From NCBI GenBank assembly GCA_903883965.1, contig CAISCU010000013.1, positions 1 through 60,769 on the forward strand: 60,769 bases of DNA, given 5' to 3'. Each line of letters starts with the position of its first letter. Position 1 is the stretch's first letter. The DNA is from an uncultured Bacteroidota bacterium (GTDB lineage Bacteria > Bacteroidota > Bacteroidia > UKL13-3). The position numbers and the translations under genes were made by a program. Below the pieces are notes generated by a model. That model made no database searches, was not told the DNA's origin, and worked only from the letters and a program-made list of their open reading frames with translations. This document shows, piece after piece, positions 43,192 to 52,096 of the stretch.

Positions 43192-44784
43192 TTAAAAAGG
43201 GTTCAGTTGTCGGTTGCTTGGATAGCTCACATCAAAAGAAAAATTCAATTTCATTGTTTCATTTGGTTTCAAATTGAGCTGCCAGCTTAACTTACCCTGT
43301 TCTGCCTCTACTTGTGCGGCACCAGACTCTTTTAAAACAACAGCAATTTCTTTATCGGTACTCACCGGAATTTGGTCTTCAATTTTTAACTGAATACTTT
43401 GAGCAGCACCATTGTGAATGAGCAATTCATATTTGCTCGATTCTGTTTTGGTTCCTCCAAAAAATGATTTAGAACTGAACTCTTTTACTTTGGTTCGTTT
43501 GCAGCTTAGCCTTTGGTCTTTTCCCAAAGTTAGAACCAAAGAATCGTTTGGAGTAGGCTGTATGTATACTGTTCCCGAATACAAATTGTTGTAATAAATT
43601 TTGGCTTCAGCATTCAGTTGAGCAAGCATTTCATCCATAGGTAATTTGGCCAACACATAAACTGCTTCACTTAATTTGGGAACTGCCGCGTAGCTCAATT
43701 CAACAGGTAACTGAAATTGTTTCAATTGAACGGTATAAGGCTTGTTATCTGAAAGTATTGTTTGCAAACCTGAGATCTCAAAAGTCAATGCAATTTCATT
43801 TTGAACCAGCTGTACATCCTCATTTATACTGCGCTCATTAGATGCTGCCATTGGTTGATCGCTGCGGTAAGCCATACTCAATTTGGGCATTGGCACAGGG
43901 TTATAATAGCCTGCATACAAGGTACTCAACTCAGGCTTTTCCATTCCTACAACTGGATCATTGGTGGCCAATTGCAAACGAACCGCATCCCAGTTTTCAC
44001 CACTCGATTGGGAAATAGCAGCATTGAGCACAAATTGAGCTGGTGCAGTGGCTTGTGCAATTGAAATATCATACAAAGGCCTCCAACTGACATGGTCTAC
44101 TAAGTACTGCACTTCTATATTTCTTAGCGCCAAAGGTCCTGACACTTCCAGAGTAATGAGTATTTCATTGTGTAATGCCACATCTCCTTCTTGAACAGCA
44201 TTGAGTTGTAAATTTAATTTTTCGAGCAGTGTAGTCAACCTTGCTTTTGATTGATTGATTTGACTGATTTCTGTTTTAAACTCTGCCATTTTTTTATGAA
44301 AAACCAACAACACATCTTCTAACTCATCTGCCTTTAACCCAGTTTGAGCACCACCAATTACCTTATTACTCATCAACACCTCTTTTTGCATTTGTATAGA
44401 TTCTAAATCGGCAGTTAATTCGTTTAAAGCTGTTTGAACTTGCTGAATAGAGTCTTCTAACTCTTGCACCGCAGGCAATTTGCCTTTTTCGTTTAAATAA
44501 TTATTGAGCAACTGTACAGCTAATACTTTACCTGATTCTGCAATGGCTTCAACATGGTGATTTACAATATATGGCGAAACCTGCTCAACAACTAATTGGT
44601 GAACACCCGCCTCTAATTCAACCTGAATTGTTCTGTGAACCAATGCTTGTGTTTTAAAAACATGAACACGCGCTATAGGTGCTTGCACCTGCTGCTTCTC
44701 TTTGGCCATTAAATTGCTCCAACAAGACAAAGCCAATAAAGGTAATACCAGCCTAAAATATCTACTATACAACACTTGTTTCAT
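43192..44784 (-). CDS. DUF4139/MuiA-like exported protein
   Basis: This 530-residue protein has a signal peptide (basic start then VLPLLALSCWSNLMAKE). A DUF4140-type N-terminal beta domain follows (RVHVFKTQALVHRTIQVELE), then a coiled coil around residues 105-200. A DUF4139 domain runs to the C-terminus (VQYLVDHVSWRPLYDISI, SSGENWDAVRLQLATNDPV). The family includes 'mucoidy inhibitor A' from Rhizobium, but its biochemical role is unknown. It is periplasmic or surface-bound. Its stop lies seven bases before the GH3-family start. Confidence 0.85.
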   Translation of the reverse strand: MKQVLYSRYFRLVLPLLALSCWSNLMAKEKQQVQAPIARVHVFKTQALVHRTIQVELEAGVHQLVVEQVSPYIVNHHVEAIAESGKVLAVQLLNNYLNEKGKLPAVQELEDSIQQVQTALNELTADLESIQMQKEVLMSNKVIGGAQTGLKADELEDVLLVFHKKMAEFKTEISQINQSKARLTTLLEKLNLQLNAVQEGDVALHNEILITLEVSGPLALRNIEVQYLVDHVSWRPLYDISIAQATAPAQFVLNAAISQSSGENWDAVRLQLATNDPVVGMEKPELSTLYAGYYNPVPMPKLSMAYRSDQPMAASNERSINEDVQLVQNEIALTFEISGLQTILSDNKPYTVQLKQFQLPVELSYAAVPKLSEAVYVLAKLPMDEMLAQLNAEAKIYYNNLYSGTVYIQPTPNDSLVLTLGKDQRLSCKRTKVKEFSSKSFFGGTKTESSKYELLIHNGAAQSIQLKIEDQIPVSTDKEIAVVLKESGAAQVEAEQGKLSWQLNLKPNETMKLNFSFDVSYPSNRQLNPF

Positions 44785-44812
44785 AAGCTAAAATGAATTC
44801 AATAAAATTAAA

Positions 44813-46351
44813 CTACAATGGAATATTGCCATGTTTTTTCCTAGGCAATTTGTCAACTTTGTTTTCAAGCATTTTAAACGCTTTAATGAGTTTATAACGT
44901 GTTTCTTCAGGTAATATTACTTCGTCTACAAAACCTCTTTCAGCAGCGCGGTATGGGTTGGCAAACAAATTGGCATATTCAGCTTCTTTGGCTTTTAAAG
45001 CCGCTTCTTTGTCAGCTGCCGCATCAATTTCCTTTTTGAAAATAATTTCAGCGGCACCTTTGGCTCCCATTACTGCAATTTCAGCCGTAGGCCATGCAAA
45101 ATTCATATCAGCACCTATGTGCTTGCTATTCATTACATCATAAGCCCCACCATACGCTTTTCTAGTAATTACGGTAATTCTTGGCACAGTTGCTTCACAA
45201 AAAGCATACAGCAATTTAGCCCCATTGGTTATAATACCATTCCATTCTTGGTCAGTACCAGGTAAAAAACCTGGCACATCTTCAAACACCAACAAAGGCA
45301 CATTGAATGCATCACAAAAACGCACAAAACGAGCTGCTTTTTTAGAAGCATTGATATCCAATACACCGGCTAAAAAAGAGGGTTGATTGGCAATAATACC
45401 AATACTTTTACCAGCCAAACGAGCAAAACCAACTACTATGTTTTCAGCATAATTTTTGTGCACTTCAAAGAAAGAATCTTCATCGGCAACCTGTTCAATT
45501 ACTTCTCTGATATCGTATGGTTGATTGGCATTTTCAGGAACAATATGTGATAATTTTGGTCTGTCTTCATCAGCTGTTTCGTATGGAATTGAAGGGGCTT
45601 GCTCTTCACAATTTTGAGGAATATAGCTCAATAAAGTACGCAGTTGTTTGATGCTTTCAACCTCATTTGCTGCCGTAAAATGAGCCACCCCACTTTTTGA
45701 GGAGTGTACAGATGCACCACCTAAATCTTCAGAACTCACTTCTTCATGGGTAACTGTTTTTACCACATTCGGCCCAGTTACAAACATGTAGCTGGTATTT
45801 TCTACCATTAAAATAAAATCGGTAATGGCAGGGCTGTAAACCGCACCACCCGCACATGGCCCCATAATCATTGACAATTGCGGAACAACTCCTGAAGCAA
45901 TGGTATTCTTATAAAAAATATCAGCATATCCACCCAAGGAAACAACCCCCTCCTGTATGCGAGCACCACCACTGTCATTTAAACCAATAACAGGTGCGCC
46001 ATTTTTCATGGCCAGGTCCATTACCTTACATATTTTTTCGGCATGGGTTTCAGATAATGATCCTCCAAATACAGTAAAGTCTTGAGAAAACACATATACC
46101 AATCGGCCATTTATGGTTCCATAACCTGTTACAACGCCATCCCCTGGTATGAGCTGGTTTTCCATGCCAAAATCTTTGGAACGGTGCTGAACAAAAGCGC
46201 CAATTTCTTGGAAACTTCCCTCATCTAACAGGAAATGCAAACGTTCTCTGGCGGTTAATTTCCCTTTTTTATGTTGCGACTGTATTCTGTCTTGCCCACC
46301 GCCCTCAAGCGATTTTTCACGCATTTGTACTAACAAAGTTCTTTTGTCCAT
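44813..46351 (-). CDS. Acyl-CoA carboxylase beta (carboxyltransferase) subunit
   Basis: This is a protein of about 512 residues. I prefer the ATG at 46351 ([20 protein letters not shown]); a further five residues would follow from 46366. It has the two crotonase-like carboxyltransferase halves: [80 protein letters not shown] and the acyl-CoA-binding C-terminal half with [16 protein letters not shown]. It transfers carboxyl from biotin to propionyl-CoA or a related acyl-CoA, making (S)-methylmalonyl-CoA. The biotin-carboxylase and carrier subunits are not in this window. Confidence 0.95.
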   Translation of the reverse strand: MDKRTLLVQMREKSLEGGGQDRIQSQHKKGKLTARERLHFLLDEGSFQEIGAFVQHRSKDFGMENQLIPGDGVVTGYGTINGRLVYVFSQDFTVFGGSLSETHAEKICKVMDLAMKNGAPVIGLNDSGGARIQEGVVSLGGYADIFYKNTIASGVVPQLSMIMGPCAGGAVYSPAITDFILMVENTSYMFVTGPNVVKTVTHEEVSSEDLGGASVHSSKSGVAHFTAANEVESIKQLRTLLSYIPQNCEEQAPSIPYETADEDRPKLSHIVPENANQPYDIREVIEQVADEDSFFEVHKNYAENIVVGFARLAGKSIGIIANQPSFLAGVLDINASKKAARFVRFCDAFNVPLLVFEDVPGFLPGTDQEWNGIITNGAKLLYAFCEATVPRITVITRKAYGGAYDVMNSKHIGADMNFAWPTAEIAVMGAKGAAEIIFKKEIDAAADKEAALKAKEAEYANLFANPYRAAERGFVDEVILPEETRYKLIKAFKMLENKVDKLPRKKHGNIPL

Positions 46352-46525
46352 ATTGGTTCCAATCAATTAGGCAACTAAGATAAAGAGGATTTATTAGAGA
46401 TTGAAATCAAAGCAAAAATTCAGTTAAATAGCTGCGCTCAGCTCTTAAAATTTTGTTTAAAGTTAATGGAAGGCTTTAACAAGCAAAAAAAAATGTATTT
46501 TTACGCCTAAATGCGCATTTTATCT

Positions 46526-47968
46526 ATGAATAAACTATTTGCAATTCTTACTTTTTTAAGCTTTTCTTTTTATGGTTTGGCCAAAGAAGCCCCAAAAGAA
46601 AATGGGTTCAATATTTCAATCCAATTAAATTGTAAACCCGGTCAAAAATACTACTTGGGTTACTATTTTGGAGACAAACAATACCTCAGAGACTCCTCTT
46701 TTTCTGACAAAACTGGAAAAATTCAATTCAAAGGCAAAGGCCCATTAGAAGGTGGGGTATACATGCTTGCCAGTGCCGATAAAACCTTGCTGTTTGATTT
46801 TGTTGTAACTGAACAAGTTTTTTCACTTGAAACCGATACATCTGACATGGTGAACCATATGAAAGTAAAGGGATCTGCCGAAAATGATATTTTCTTCAAC
46901 TATACCCGATTCACCAATAAAATGGGTCGCGAAGCCATGAAATTAGAGGCTCAAATGAAAGAGGCTCAAGAGAAAAAAGACAGTTCAAAAATAAATGCAC
47001 TCAATAGCAGTTATACAAAAATAACTGAATCATTAGACGCCTTTAGAGACACGCTTATTCAAAACCACCCGAGCAGTTTGTTGGCTAAAATATTCCGCAT
47101 CATGAACGATATCAATGTACCGCCTGCACCCAAAGACGAAAACGGAAACATCATTGATTCAAACTTCCAATACAATTATTACAAAGCGCATTTCTTTGAT
47201 AATTTTGATTGGGCCGATGAACGCATTGTAAGAACCCCTGTTTTTCACCAAAAAATAGAATCTTACATGACCAAATTAACCCCTCAATTGCCTGATAGCA
47301 TTTGCCATTCGGCAGACATCTTGCTCAAACAAGCAGAAGCAGGTAAAGAGAATTTCAAATACTGTTTGTATTGGATCACCAACCATTACGAAACTTCTAC
47401 TTATATGGGTATGGATAAAGTATTTGTATACATGGTTGACAATTATTACAAAAAAGGCAAAGCATTTTGGTTAGACGAAACCTTGTTGTTTAAAATGAAA
47501 GACCGTGCCGACCAATTGAGAAACAACCTCATTGGCAACAAAGCCCCAAACCTTACAATGCTCGACACCAACAATGTTTACCACAGTTTGTACAATATAA
47601 AAAGCAAGTACACCCTATTAATATTCTGGGATGCCAATTGTGGCAAATGCAAAGAAGAAATGCCTAAGTTGGTAACTTTGTATGATGAATTGAACAAAAA
47701 CAAAAAAGAACAATATTTTGATGTATTTGGGGTAAGCTTAACACCCGATTCAAAAGACTGGTTAAAGTACTTAAGAGAAAAACATTTGAAATGGTTAAAT
47801 GTATATGACCCCAATAATGAAACCAATTTCAGAAGACTGTACGATATTTATTCTACCCCTGTTTTGTTCTTGTTAGATGCCAACAAAACCATCATTGCCA
47901 AACGCATTGGGGTTGAACAACTCAAAACGTTCATTGCTGATTTTGAAGCAGGAAAAGTGAAATTTTAA
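46526..47968 (+). CDS. Exported thioredoxin-like protein (DUF4369/TlpA type)
   Basis: This is a protein of about 480 residues, read from the ATG at 46526 (MNKLFAILTFLSFSFYG), which gives a direct signal peptide; another ATG lies at 46511. The N-terminal half is DUF4369/DUF5106-like (GQKYYLGYYFGDKQYLRDSS) with a helical middle. The C-terminal thioredoxin fold has LLIFWDANCGKCKEEMPKL with the CGKC redox pair and IYSTPVLFLLDANKTIIAK with the cis-Pro. It probably acts in the periplasm or outer membrane as a disulfide exchanger. A TATTTTTA at 46496-46503 is a possible -7 box. An intrinsic terminator follows the stop. Confidence 0.88.
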   Translation: MNKLFAILTFLSFSFYGLAKEAPKENGFNISIQLNCKPGQKYYLGYYFGDKQYLRDSSFSDKTGKIQFKGKGPLEGGVYMLASADKTLLFDFVVTEQVFSLETDTSDMVNHMKVKGSAENDIFFNYTRFTNKMGREAMKLEAQMKEAQEKKDSSKINALNSSYTKITESLDAFRDTLIQNHPSSLLAKIFRIMNDINVPPAPKDENGNIIDSNFQYNYYKAHFFDNFDWADERIVRTPVFHQKIESYMTKLTPQLPDSICHSADILLKQAEAGKENFKYCLYWITNHYETSTYMGMDKVFVYMVDNYYKKGKAFWLDETLLFKMKDRADQLRNNLIGNKAPNLTMLDTNNVYHSLYNIKSKYTLLIFWDANCGKCKEEMPKLVTLYDELNKNKKEQYFDVFGVSLTPDSKDWLKYLREKHLKWLNVYDPNNETNFRRLYDIYSTPVLFLLDANKTIIAKRIGVEQLKTFIADFEAGKVKF

Positions 47969-47987
47969 TTGATTTAATTTGATCAAT

Positions 47988-48016
47988 AAAAAACGCCGCA
48001 ATTGCGGCGTTTTTTT
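47988..48016 (+). terminator. Intrinsic terminator after the thioredoxin-like gene
   Basis: A perfect GC-rich palindrome (ACGCCGCAA/TTGCGGCGT, 47993-48010), flanked by A5 and T6 runs, starts 20 bases after the stop codon at 47968. The stem of nine pairs plus AT extension and the T-run downstream fit a rho-independent terminator. Confidence 0.9.
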
Positions 48017-48142
48017 GTCACTATTGGCAAGCAGAGCATAACTAGAATTTTGTTCTGTCGGGCGTCTGATCAGCAGCCGAAGCCTTACTGTATATGAACC
48101 ACGTCGTCTGTGAAAGGTCGCTTGAGAATGGTAGTTTGATGC

Positions 48143-48168
48143 TACCTTTTTTCTTGACAAAAAAGGTA
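48143..48168. repeat. Hairpin, 10-base perfect arms
   Basis: TACCTTTTTT (48143-48152) and AAAAAAGGTA (48159-48168) form perfect arms around a six-base loop CTTGAC. It is the first of a row of inverted repeats and resembles the TTGACAAAAAAG-type motif commonly seen between Bacteroidota genes. Confidence 0.7.
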
Positions 48169-48182
48169 CCCAAAATTATTAT

Positions 48183-48205
48183 CCTGACAAACTAGTTTCG
48201 TCAGG
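48183..48205. repeat. REP-like hairpin, copy 1
   Basis: CCTGAC at 48183-48188 pairs with GTCAGG at 48200-48205, with an inner CTAGTTTC/AAACTAG-like partial match. The second and third hairpins nearby have the same CCTGA..TCAGG design. Confidence 0.7.
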
Positions 48206-48212
48206 GAGTAAT

Positions 48213-48236
48213 CCTGATAAGCAAAGCTTCATCAGG
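48213..48236. repeat. REP-like hairpin, copy 2
   Basis: CCTGAT at 48213-48218 and ATCAGG at 48231-48236 form the outer arms. The inner AAGC/GCTT segment pairs as well. The design and size match the hairpin at 48183. Confidence 0.75.
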
Positions 48237-48270
48237 GCAAGACCTACGCCAATCTGCTTAAAATGTAAAT

Positions 48271-48315
48271 GCTGACAAGCTGTATATATTTGGTGCCAGA
48301 GTCTGCTTCGTCAGC
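48271..48315. repeat. REP-like hairpin, copy 3 (longer loop)
   Basis: GCTGAC at 48271-48276 and GTCAGC at 48310-48315 pair, with AAGC near the left arm and GCTTC near the right arm. This is the same family as the two preceding hairpins, with a longer central part. Confidence 0.65.
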
Positions 48316-48640
48316 ACATCTTCGTAATTGTTTTAAGCGCGAATAACGCAACAAGTCATTTTTTATTTTTTTAACTAATATTTTCTTCTTGCTGTCGGAT
48401 TCACTTCCTCAGGGCTTGCCCACAACAATTACTAGTGATTTTGTGCGCCGCTTGTCAATGGTCGGGGCTCCCGGACTAAAAAGGTTTGAGGATGAAATAT
48501 TGGTGGTTCGATTGAGAAGAGTCGTCCGCGTATTCTTGTTCTGTCGGGCGGCTGAGCGTTGCTTAAACGATATTGTTAAATAGGGCGGCGGAGCGGCAGC
48601 CGAAGCTTTGTTGTATTGTAATCAGCTGCTACTTATTAAA

Positions 48641-48772
48641 CCAACTCCGTATGAGTTAAATACGCTTAAGACCTTCACACTACGTTAGGAGTGTCATATT
48701 TAAAGAGGAGTCGAAATGATATTGTGTTTTAGCAAAATCATTGCTTCCCACAATTCCAAAGGAGTTACATAT
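48641..48772. repeat. Three degenerate copies of an AACTCCGTTGGAGTT-type palindrome
   Basis: Copy one (48641-48662) reads CCAACTCCGTATGAGTTAAA then TA. Copy two (48677-48699) has ACACT and AGTGT arms and ends GTCATAT. Copy three (48752-48772) ends GGAGTTACATAT. All resemble CCAACTCCGTTGGAGTTG at 51222-51239, which is itself followed by CATAT. They look like diverged copies of one short palindromic element. Confidence 0.6.
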
Positions 48773-48853
48773 CACCTAACAAAAAGGCTATTACGCACCC
48801 ACATTTATGACATGTTAAAAAGACCAGAAAAGACTAATTTAAATTTCTACCAA

Positions 48854-50944
48854 TTATCTTGTAATAAATATTTTTTTTACGGCTATTGTACCTTCCTCAT
48901 TTACTAGGTTTATAAAGTACATCCCATTTGATAAACTTTCTATATTTAAGGATACCTTGATATTATTTTCAATTGATGAAATCCGTCTAACTTCATTACC
49001 AAGGATGTCAGTTAAGGCAATACTGAAATTTGAATTAGTCTTTTTTGAATCAACTGATACATGAACCAAGTCTTGTGCTGGATTAGGGTATACCTCAATA
49101 TTTACATTTTCTTTTAAGTCATAGATACCTGCTGGAAAATTAGATAAGGAGATTTTTTTTGCATTGAGAATATCACCAGTATATTCATCTACTATCATCA
49201 CAATAGCATATGCTTTATTAATATCTTTAACTACACTAGAAGGTATTGGTTCAAATGTATATGAATGAGTACCCATTGGCACCTCACCAGGTGGTAAACT
49301 ATTTGGGTTTCCTAATAAATCACTATTAGACAAATATCGTGCTACATGGTCAAAGCCACCCCAACCCGAAGGATTTGCAGGATTTTGCGCTTGAGCAAAA
49401 TCAAAACCATTGTTTACGTTGCTTGGAAATTTGGCAGGGCCACTTGATCCACCTGCAAATGCATTTGCTTGAAACCAACTTGAAGATGTTCCTACTAAAT
49501 CATCTTCTACTATAACACATGAAAGACGGTAATCACCATGTATATCACCAATCCATTGTGTCTCACAAGAAATGTTAATACTATTTGTCAAACTATTGAT
49601 GCTTTTTGAAAGACTTTTAACTTCACAGGGAACCGCAAAAGCTTTACGGTTATTAATTATTTTAAGCAAAGTTGTTGATCCAATAAATCCAGATTCGTCT
49701 ACACGATCAAAGACTAAACTTGGATGACCACCACCTTTAATATAGGTTCCAAAACGATCATAACTCGATATTTCCATAGGATCTGAACTGTGTACTGCAA
49801 TTCCAATAAAGTCTGAGCCTAGATCTAATTCTAATTGTGCCATTCCAATAGCACTACTTGGACAATACCCACACCAAGTTCCAGTTCTTTCCTCCAGAAC
49901 CACATATTTTTTTGGCGTGTTAGTTAAAACAGTAACTGGTATCTCATAAGCATTGTTTAATGAATCAAGGTCACCTGTTGTTGTAACCGTTAATGTAATT
50001 AACTTTTGAGGACCTGCTTGAGCATTCCATTGATTGCTGCAGTTGAATGTGTAAATACTATCCGGAGCAATATTCACACTGATTTTTTCAGAAACCGGTC
50101 CCGACCCATCGTTCCAAGTAACATCTAAATTAGTAACAGTATTAGTACCTACATTGTGAATGGTACCCGTTATAGCTTTGTTACCTGGAGTGGTAAAATA
50201 AGGCATATTAAAATCAATTAATTCAATATCTACTTGAGGCCTTATACCAGGGGCAAAACGGTGGTATTTATCGTCTGCCCTTAAAAAATTATATTTAGAG
50301 AAAACAGGTACCGATGGAGAGAGGGGGTCTGAGAAAGCCAAACTTGAATTGATTTGAATTCCAACCGAAAGCGCTGAAACCCCACCTGCACCATTCCATT
50401 GTTCAACCAGATAAATATTATTTGAACTTTCTTCTAATACTATTGACCAAGTAGATCTTGCAATAGTTCCATTGGGACAAAATGAAAACATTACCCAATA
50501 TTGTCTATTCCCTATTTTACCAAATGTCTTATGAGAAATAAAACAAGAAGCCCAAGTTGGAGCAATGTTAGGTTTCATGCCCCATAGACAAATTGAATTG
50601 TCAGGAATAGAAGCAGAAGGCAGAGCAGTTGGAATTGCACCAGGTATAATTGTTGTTTCAGTATTAAAAGTAAGTACACCAGTGGAAGAAACTTTGTAAC
50701 TGTCTACAGGACTGCCATTAAATAGAAAAGTAAATGGTAAGGTTTGTATTGATGACCATGCAGCTGCAGTTGGATTACTATGAATAGTTGTCCAATCTGG
50801 ATCAATATCCAGTTTATTATTTACACGATCTTTATTCAAGTTTTTGGGTGTATTGCCAATAACAGTTGTTCGGTAGTACTGTGCAGAACCGAAGTAGGGA
50901 AATAGAAGAAAAGTCAAAACTGTGACTAGTATTGAAGCTTTCAT
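48854..50944 (-). CDS. Omp28-like exported protein with T9SS sorting domain
   Basis: This 696-residue protein has a signal peptide (hydrophobic VTVLTFLLFPYFGSA, cleavage before QYYRT). The N-terminal ~280 residues form a beta-rich ligand or lectin-like part. A thioredoxin-fold segment resembling Omp28 follows (VVLEERTGTWCGYCPSSAIG, about residues 344-363) with a CGYC pair, then HPSLVFDRVD. A C-terminal T9SS type A domain closes it: NVNIEVYPNPAQDLVHVSVD, then LTDILGNEVRRISS, ending GMYFINLVNEEGTIAVKKIF. The C-terminal domain targets it to the surface through the type IX system. Function is not known; a redox or thiol role is possible. Confidence 0.88.
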   Translation of the reverse strand: MKASILVTVLTFLLFPYFGSAQYYRTTVIGNTPKNLNKDRVNNKLDIDPDWTTIHSNPTAAAWSSIQTLPFTFLFNGSPVDSYKVSSTGVLTFNTETTIIPGAIPTALPSASIPDNSICLWGMKPNIAPTWASCFISHKTFGKIGNRQYWVMFSFCPNGTIARSTWSIVLEESSNNIYLVEQWNGAGGVSALSVGIQINSSLAFSDPLSPSVPVFSKYNFLRADDKYHRFAPGIRPQVDIELIDFNMPYFTTPGNKAITGTIHNVGTNTVTNLDVTWNDGSGPVSEKISVNIAPDSIYTFNCSNQWNAQAGPQKLITLTVTTTGDLDSLNNAYEIPVTVLTNTPKKYVVLEERTGTWCGYCPSSAIGMAQLELDLGSDFIGIAVHSSDPMEISSYDRFGTYIKGGGHPSLVFDRVDESGFIGSTTLLKIINNRKAFAVPCEVKSLSKSINSLTNSINISCETQWIGDIHGDYRLSCVIVEDDLVGTSSSWFQANAFAGGSSGPAKFPSNVNNGFDFAQAQNPANPSGWGGFDHVARYLSNSDLLGNPNSLPPGEVPMGTHSYTFEPIPSSVVKDINKAYAIVMIVDEYTGDILNAKKISLSNFPAGIYDLKENVNIEVYPNPAQDLVHVSVDSKKTNSNFSIALTDILGNEVRRISSIENNIKVSLNIESLSNGMYFINLVNEEGTIAVKKIFITR

Positions 50945-51221
50945 AATTTTTAGTCTTAAAATATTAAATACTTGTTGTCCAATTTAAGCTTATTAATCTA
51001 AAAAATAGGTAATTACATCAATTATCAAATTTTACTGTTTCGTTGAAGGAGAAAATCTCAATATGCCTAGCTTCGTCTATATATGGTAGCAACTTGCGAT
51101 CAATAAATTTTAAAGGATAAAATGGTTTTACTTAGTATCTGCTCTGCAAACATTTTTGAATAATCGGGCGGGTTTGCAGCAGCATTAGCCGGTTATATTT
51201 TCAACAAAACCAATGCTTCAA

Positions 51222-51262
51222 CCAACTCCGTTGGAGTTGCATATTACTAGCACCGCAGGTGC
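51222..51262. repeat. Palindromic repeat pair (CAACTCC/GGAGTTG and GCACC/GGTGC)
   Basis: CAACTCC (51223-51229) and GGAGTTG (51233-51239) flank GTT. GCACC (51250-51254) and GGTGC (51258-51262) flank GCA. The first palindrome is the best-preserved member of the family seen at 48641-48772. Confidence 0.75.
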
Positions 51263-51263
51263 G

Positions 51264-51290
51264 AAAAAAAATCCCGAAAACATCGGGATT
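51264..51290 (-). terminator. Intrinsic terminator downstream of tRNA-Ala
   Basis: Read on the minus strand, AATCCCGA (51290-51283) pairs with TCGGGATT (51277-51270) around a five-base loop, and a T-run follows (51271-51264). It lies 10 bases after the tRNA 3' end and fits a rho-independent terminator. Confidence 0.85.
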
Positions 51291-51299
51291 AAAATATTG

Positions 51300-51373
<74 letters not shown>

Positions 51374-51380
51374 AATTGTA

Positions 51381-51418
51381 AGTAAAAAAGGCAGATAAAA
51401 TTATCCGCCTTTTTTACT
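51381..51418 (-). terminator. Hairpin with A/T flanks between rpmA and tRNA-Ala
   Basis: AAAAAAGGCAGATAA (51384-51398) and TTATCCGCCTTTTTT (51401-51415) pair, with one mismatch and a two-base loop, and have T-runs on either strand. It is placed 14 bases after the rpmA stop, as expected for an operon terminator. The tRNA lies just beyond it with no obvious promoter of its own, so partial read-through is likely. Confidence 0.7.
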
Positions 51419-51432
51419 GTGTAATCAATATA

Positions 51433-51696
51433 TTAAGCTTGAGCTACTGGAACTACAGAAACAAATGAACGATTGTTCGCTTTTTTTCTGAATTCAACTT
51501 TTCCGTCAACCAAAGCAAACAAGGTATGGTCTTTTCCAATGCCTACGTTTAAACCTGGGTGATGCTTAGTACCTCTTTGGCGTACGATGATATTACCTGC
51601 AATAACTGCTTGACCACCGTAGATTTTAACACCTAATCTTTTACTATGGGATTCACGGCCGTTTTTGGAACTACCTACCCCTTTTTTGTGTGCCAT
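51433..51696 (-). CDS. rpmA: 50S ribosomal protein L27
   Basis: This 87-residue protein begins [20 protein letters not shown] and continues [20 protein letters not shown] and [20 protein letters not shown], the standard L27 sequence. L27 sits near the peptidyl-transferase centre. It lacks the N-terminal extension that is cleaved off in some Firmicutes L27 proteins. It follows rplU with a 17-base gap, the usual rplU-rpmA operon. Confidence 0.98.
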   Translation of the reverse strand: MAHKKGVGSSKNGRESHSKRLGVKIYGGQAVIAGNIIVRQRGTKHHPGLNVGIGKDHTLFALVDGKVEFRKKANNRSFVSVVPVAQA

Positions 51697-51713
51697 TTTC
51701 TTTTATCTCCTAA

Positions 51714-52025
51714 TTAAGCGTGAATAGAATCAATTTTAATTTTTGTAAACGACTGACGGTGACCGTTTTTCTTGCGGTAACCTTTACGGCGTTTCTTTTT
51801 AAATACAATTACTTTGTCACCTTTCAAATGACTGATAACTGTAGCTTTTACTTTGGCTCCAGCAACTACTGGGGCACCTACTTGAATGGATCCGTTGTTA
51901 TTTAACAACAATACATTACTAAGTTCAACGCTGGCGCCTTCTGCTTCTGGCATTCTATGCACATAAACAGTTTGGTCTTTTTCAACTTTAAATTGTTGGC
52001 CAGCTATTTCAACTATTGCGAACAT
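51714..52025 (-). CDS. rplU: 50S ribosomal protein L21
   Basis: This 103-residue protein begins [20 protein letters not shown] and has the conserved [20 protein letters not shown] region that contacts 23S rRNA. It is the first gene of the rplU-rpmA operon. A strong Bacteroidota-type promoter lies just upstream at 52048-52078. Confidence 0.98.
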   Translation of the reverse strand: MFAIVEIAGQQFKVEKDQTVYVHRMPEAEGASVELSNVLLLNNNGSIQVGAPVVAGAKVKATVISHLKGDKVIVFKKKRRKGYRKKNGHRQSFTKIKIDSIHA

Positions 52026-52047
52026 GTTACAAAAAATTTAGGAACGC

Positions 52048-52078
52048 GAAGATAGCAGATTTTTTAATAAGTGCAAAT
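52048..52078 (-). promoter_or_regulatory. Promoter of rplU-rpmA (Bacteroidota type)
   Basis: On the minus strand TTTG (52078-52075) is followed, after exactly 19 bases, by TATCTTCG (52055-52048). The spacing and boxes match the Bacteroidota consensus TTTG-N19-TAnnTTTG with one mismatch. The -7 box ends 22 bases before the rplU start codon. Confidence 0.75.
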
Positions 52079-52096
52079 GATTTTGGTATATTTTTT

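Larger units (their letters stand above)
47969..48853. other. Gene-poor, hairpin-rich intergenic region (885 bases)
   Basis: No supported gene lies here. Beyond the terminator at 47988 it holds at least four hairpins (48143-48315) and degenerate repeats of the TGTTCTGTCGGGCG and GCAGCCGAAGC type at about 48050, 48540 and 48590. Three copies of a short AACTCC/GGAGTT palindrome lie at 48641, 48677 and 48752. Small ORFs are present but look spurious. The composition is a mixture of GC-richer and AT-rich patches unlike the coding neighbours, which suggests a repeat-accumulating spacer or the remnant of a mobile element. Confidence 0.7.
50945..51299. other. Intergenic region with repeat fragments (355 bases)
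   Basis: The right part (51160-51262) repeats the design of 48540-48660: a TCGGGCGGG stretch, CAGCAGC, AAACCAATG, then CCAACTCCGTTGGAGTTGCA and GCACCGCAGGTGC. The left part is AT-rich leader of the divergent-side T9SS gene with no clear promoter box. A tRNA terminator lies at its right end. No gene is supported. Confidence 0.7.

Noticed and set aside
48389-48583. 64-codon reading frame in the gene-poor spacer
   Set aside because: It lies across the repeat fragments (TGTTCTGTCGGGCG type), is rich in Arg/Val without domain character, and has no partner gene. It is most likely spurious.
47969-48853. CRISPR array in the repeat-rich spacer
   Set aside because: The repeats differ in sequence, spacing and orientation, and there are no uniform spacers or cas genes.
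48716-48907. 63-codon reading frame with a nearby GAGGAG sequence
   Set aside because: It overlaps the 3' end of the Omp28-like gene on the other strand and contains a repeat copy. Its composition is not protein-like.
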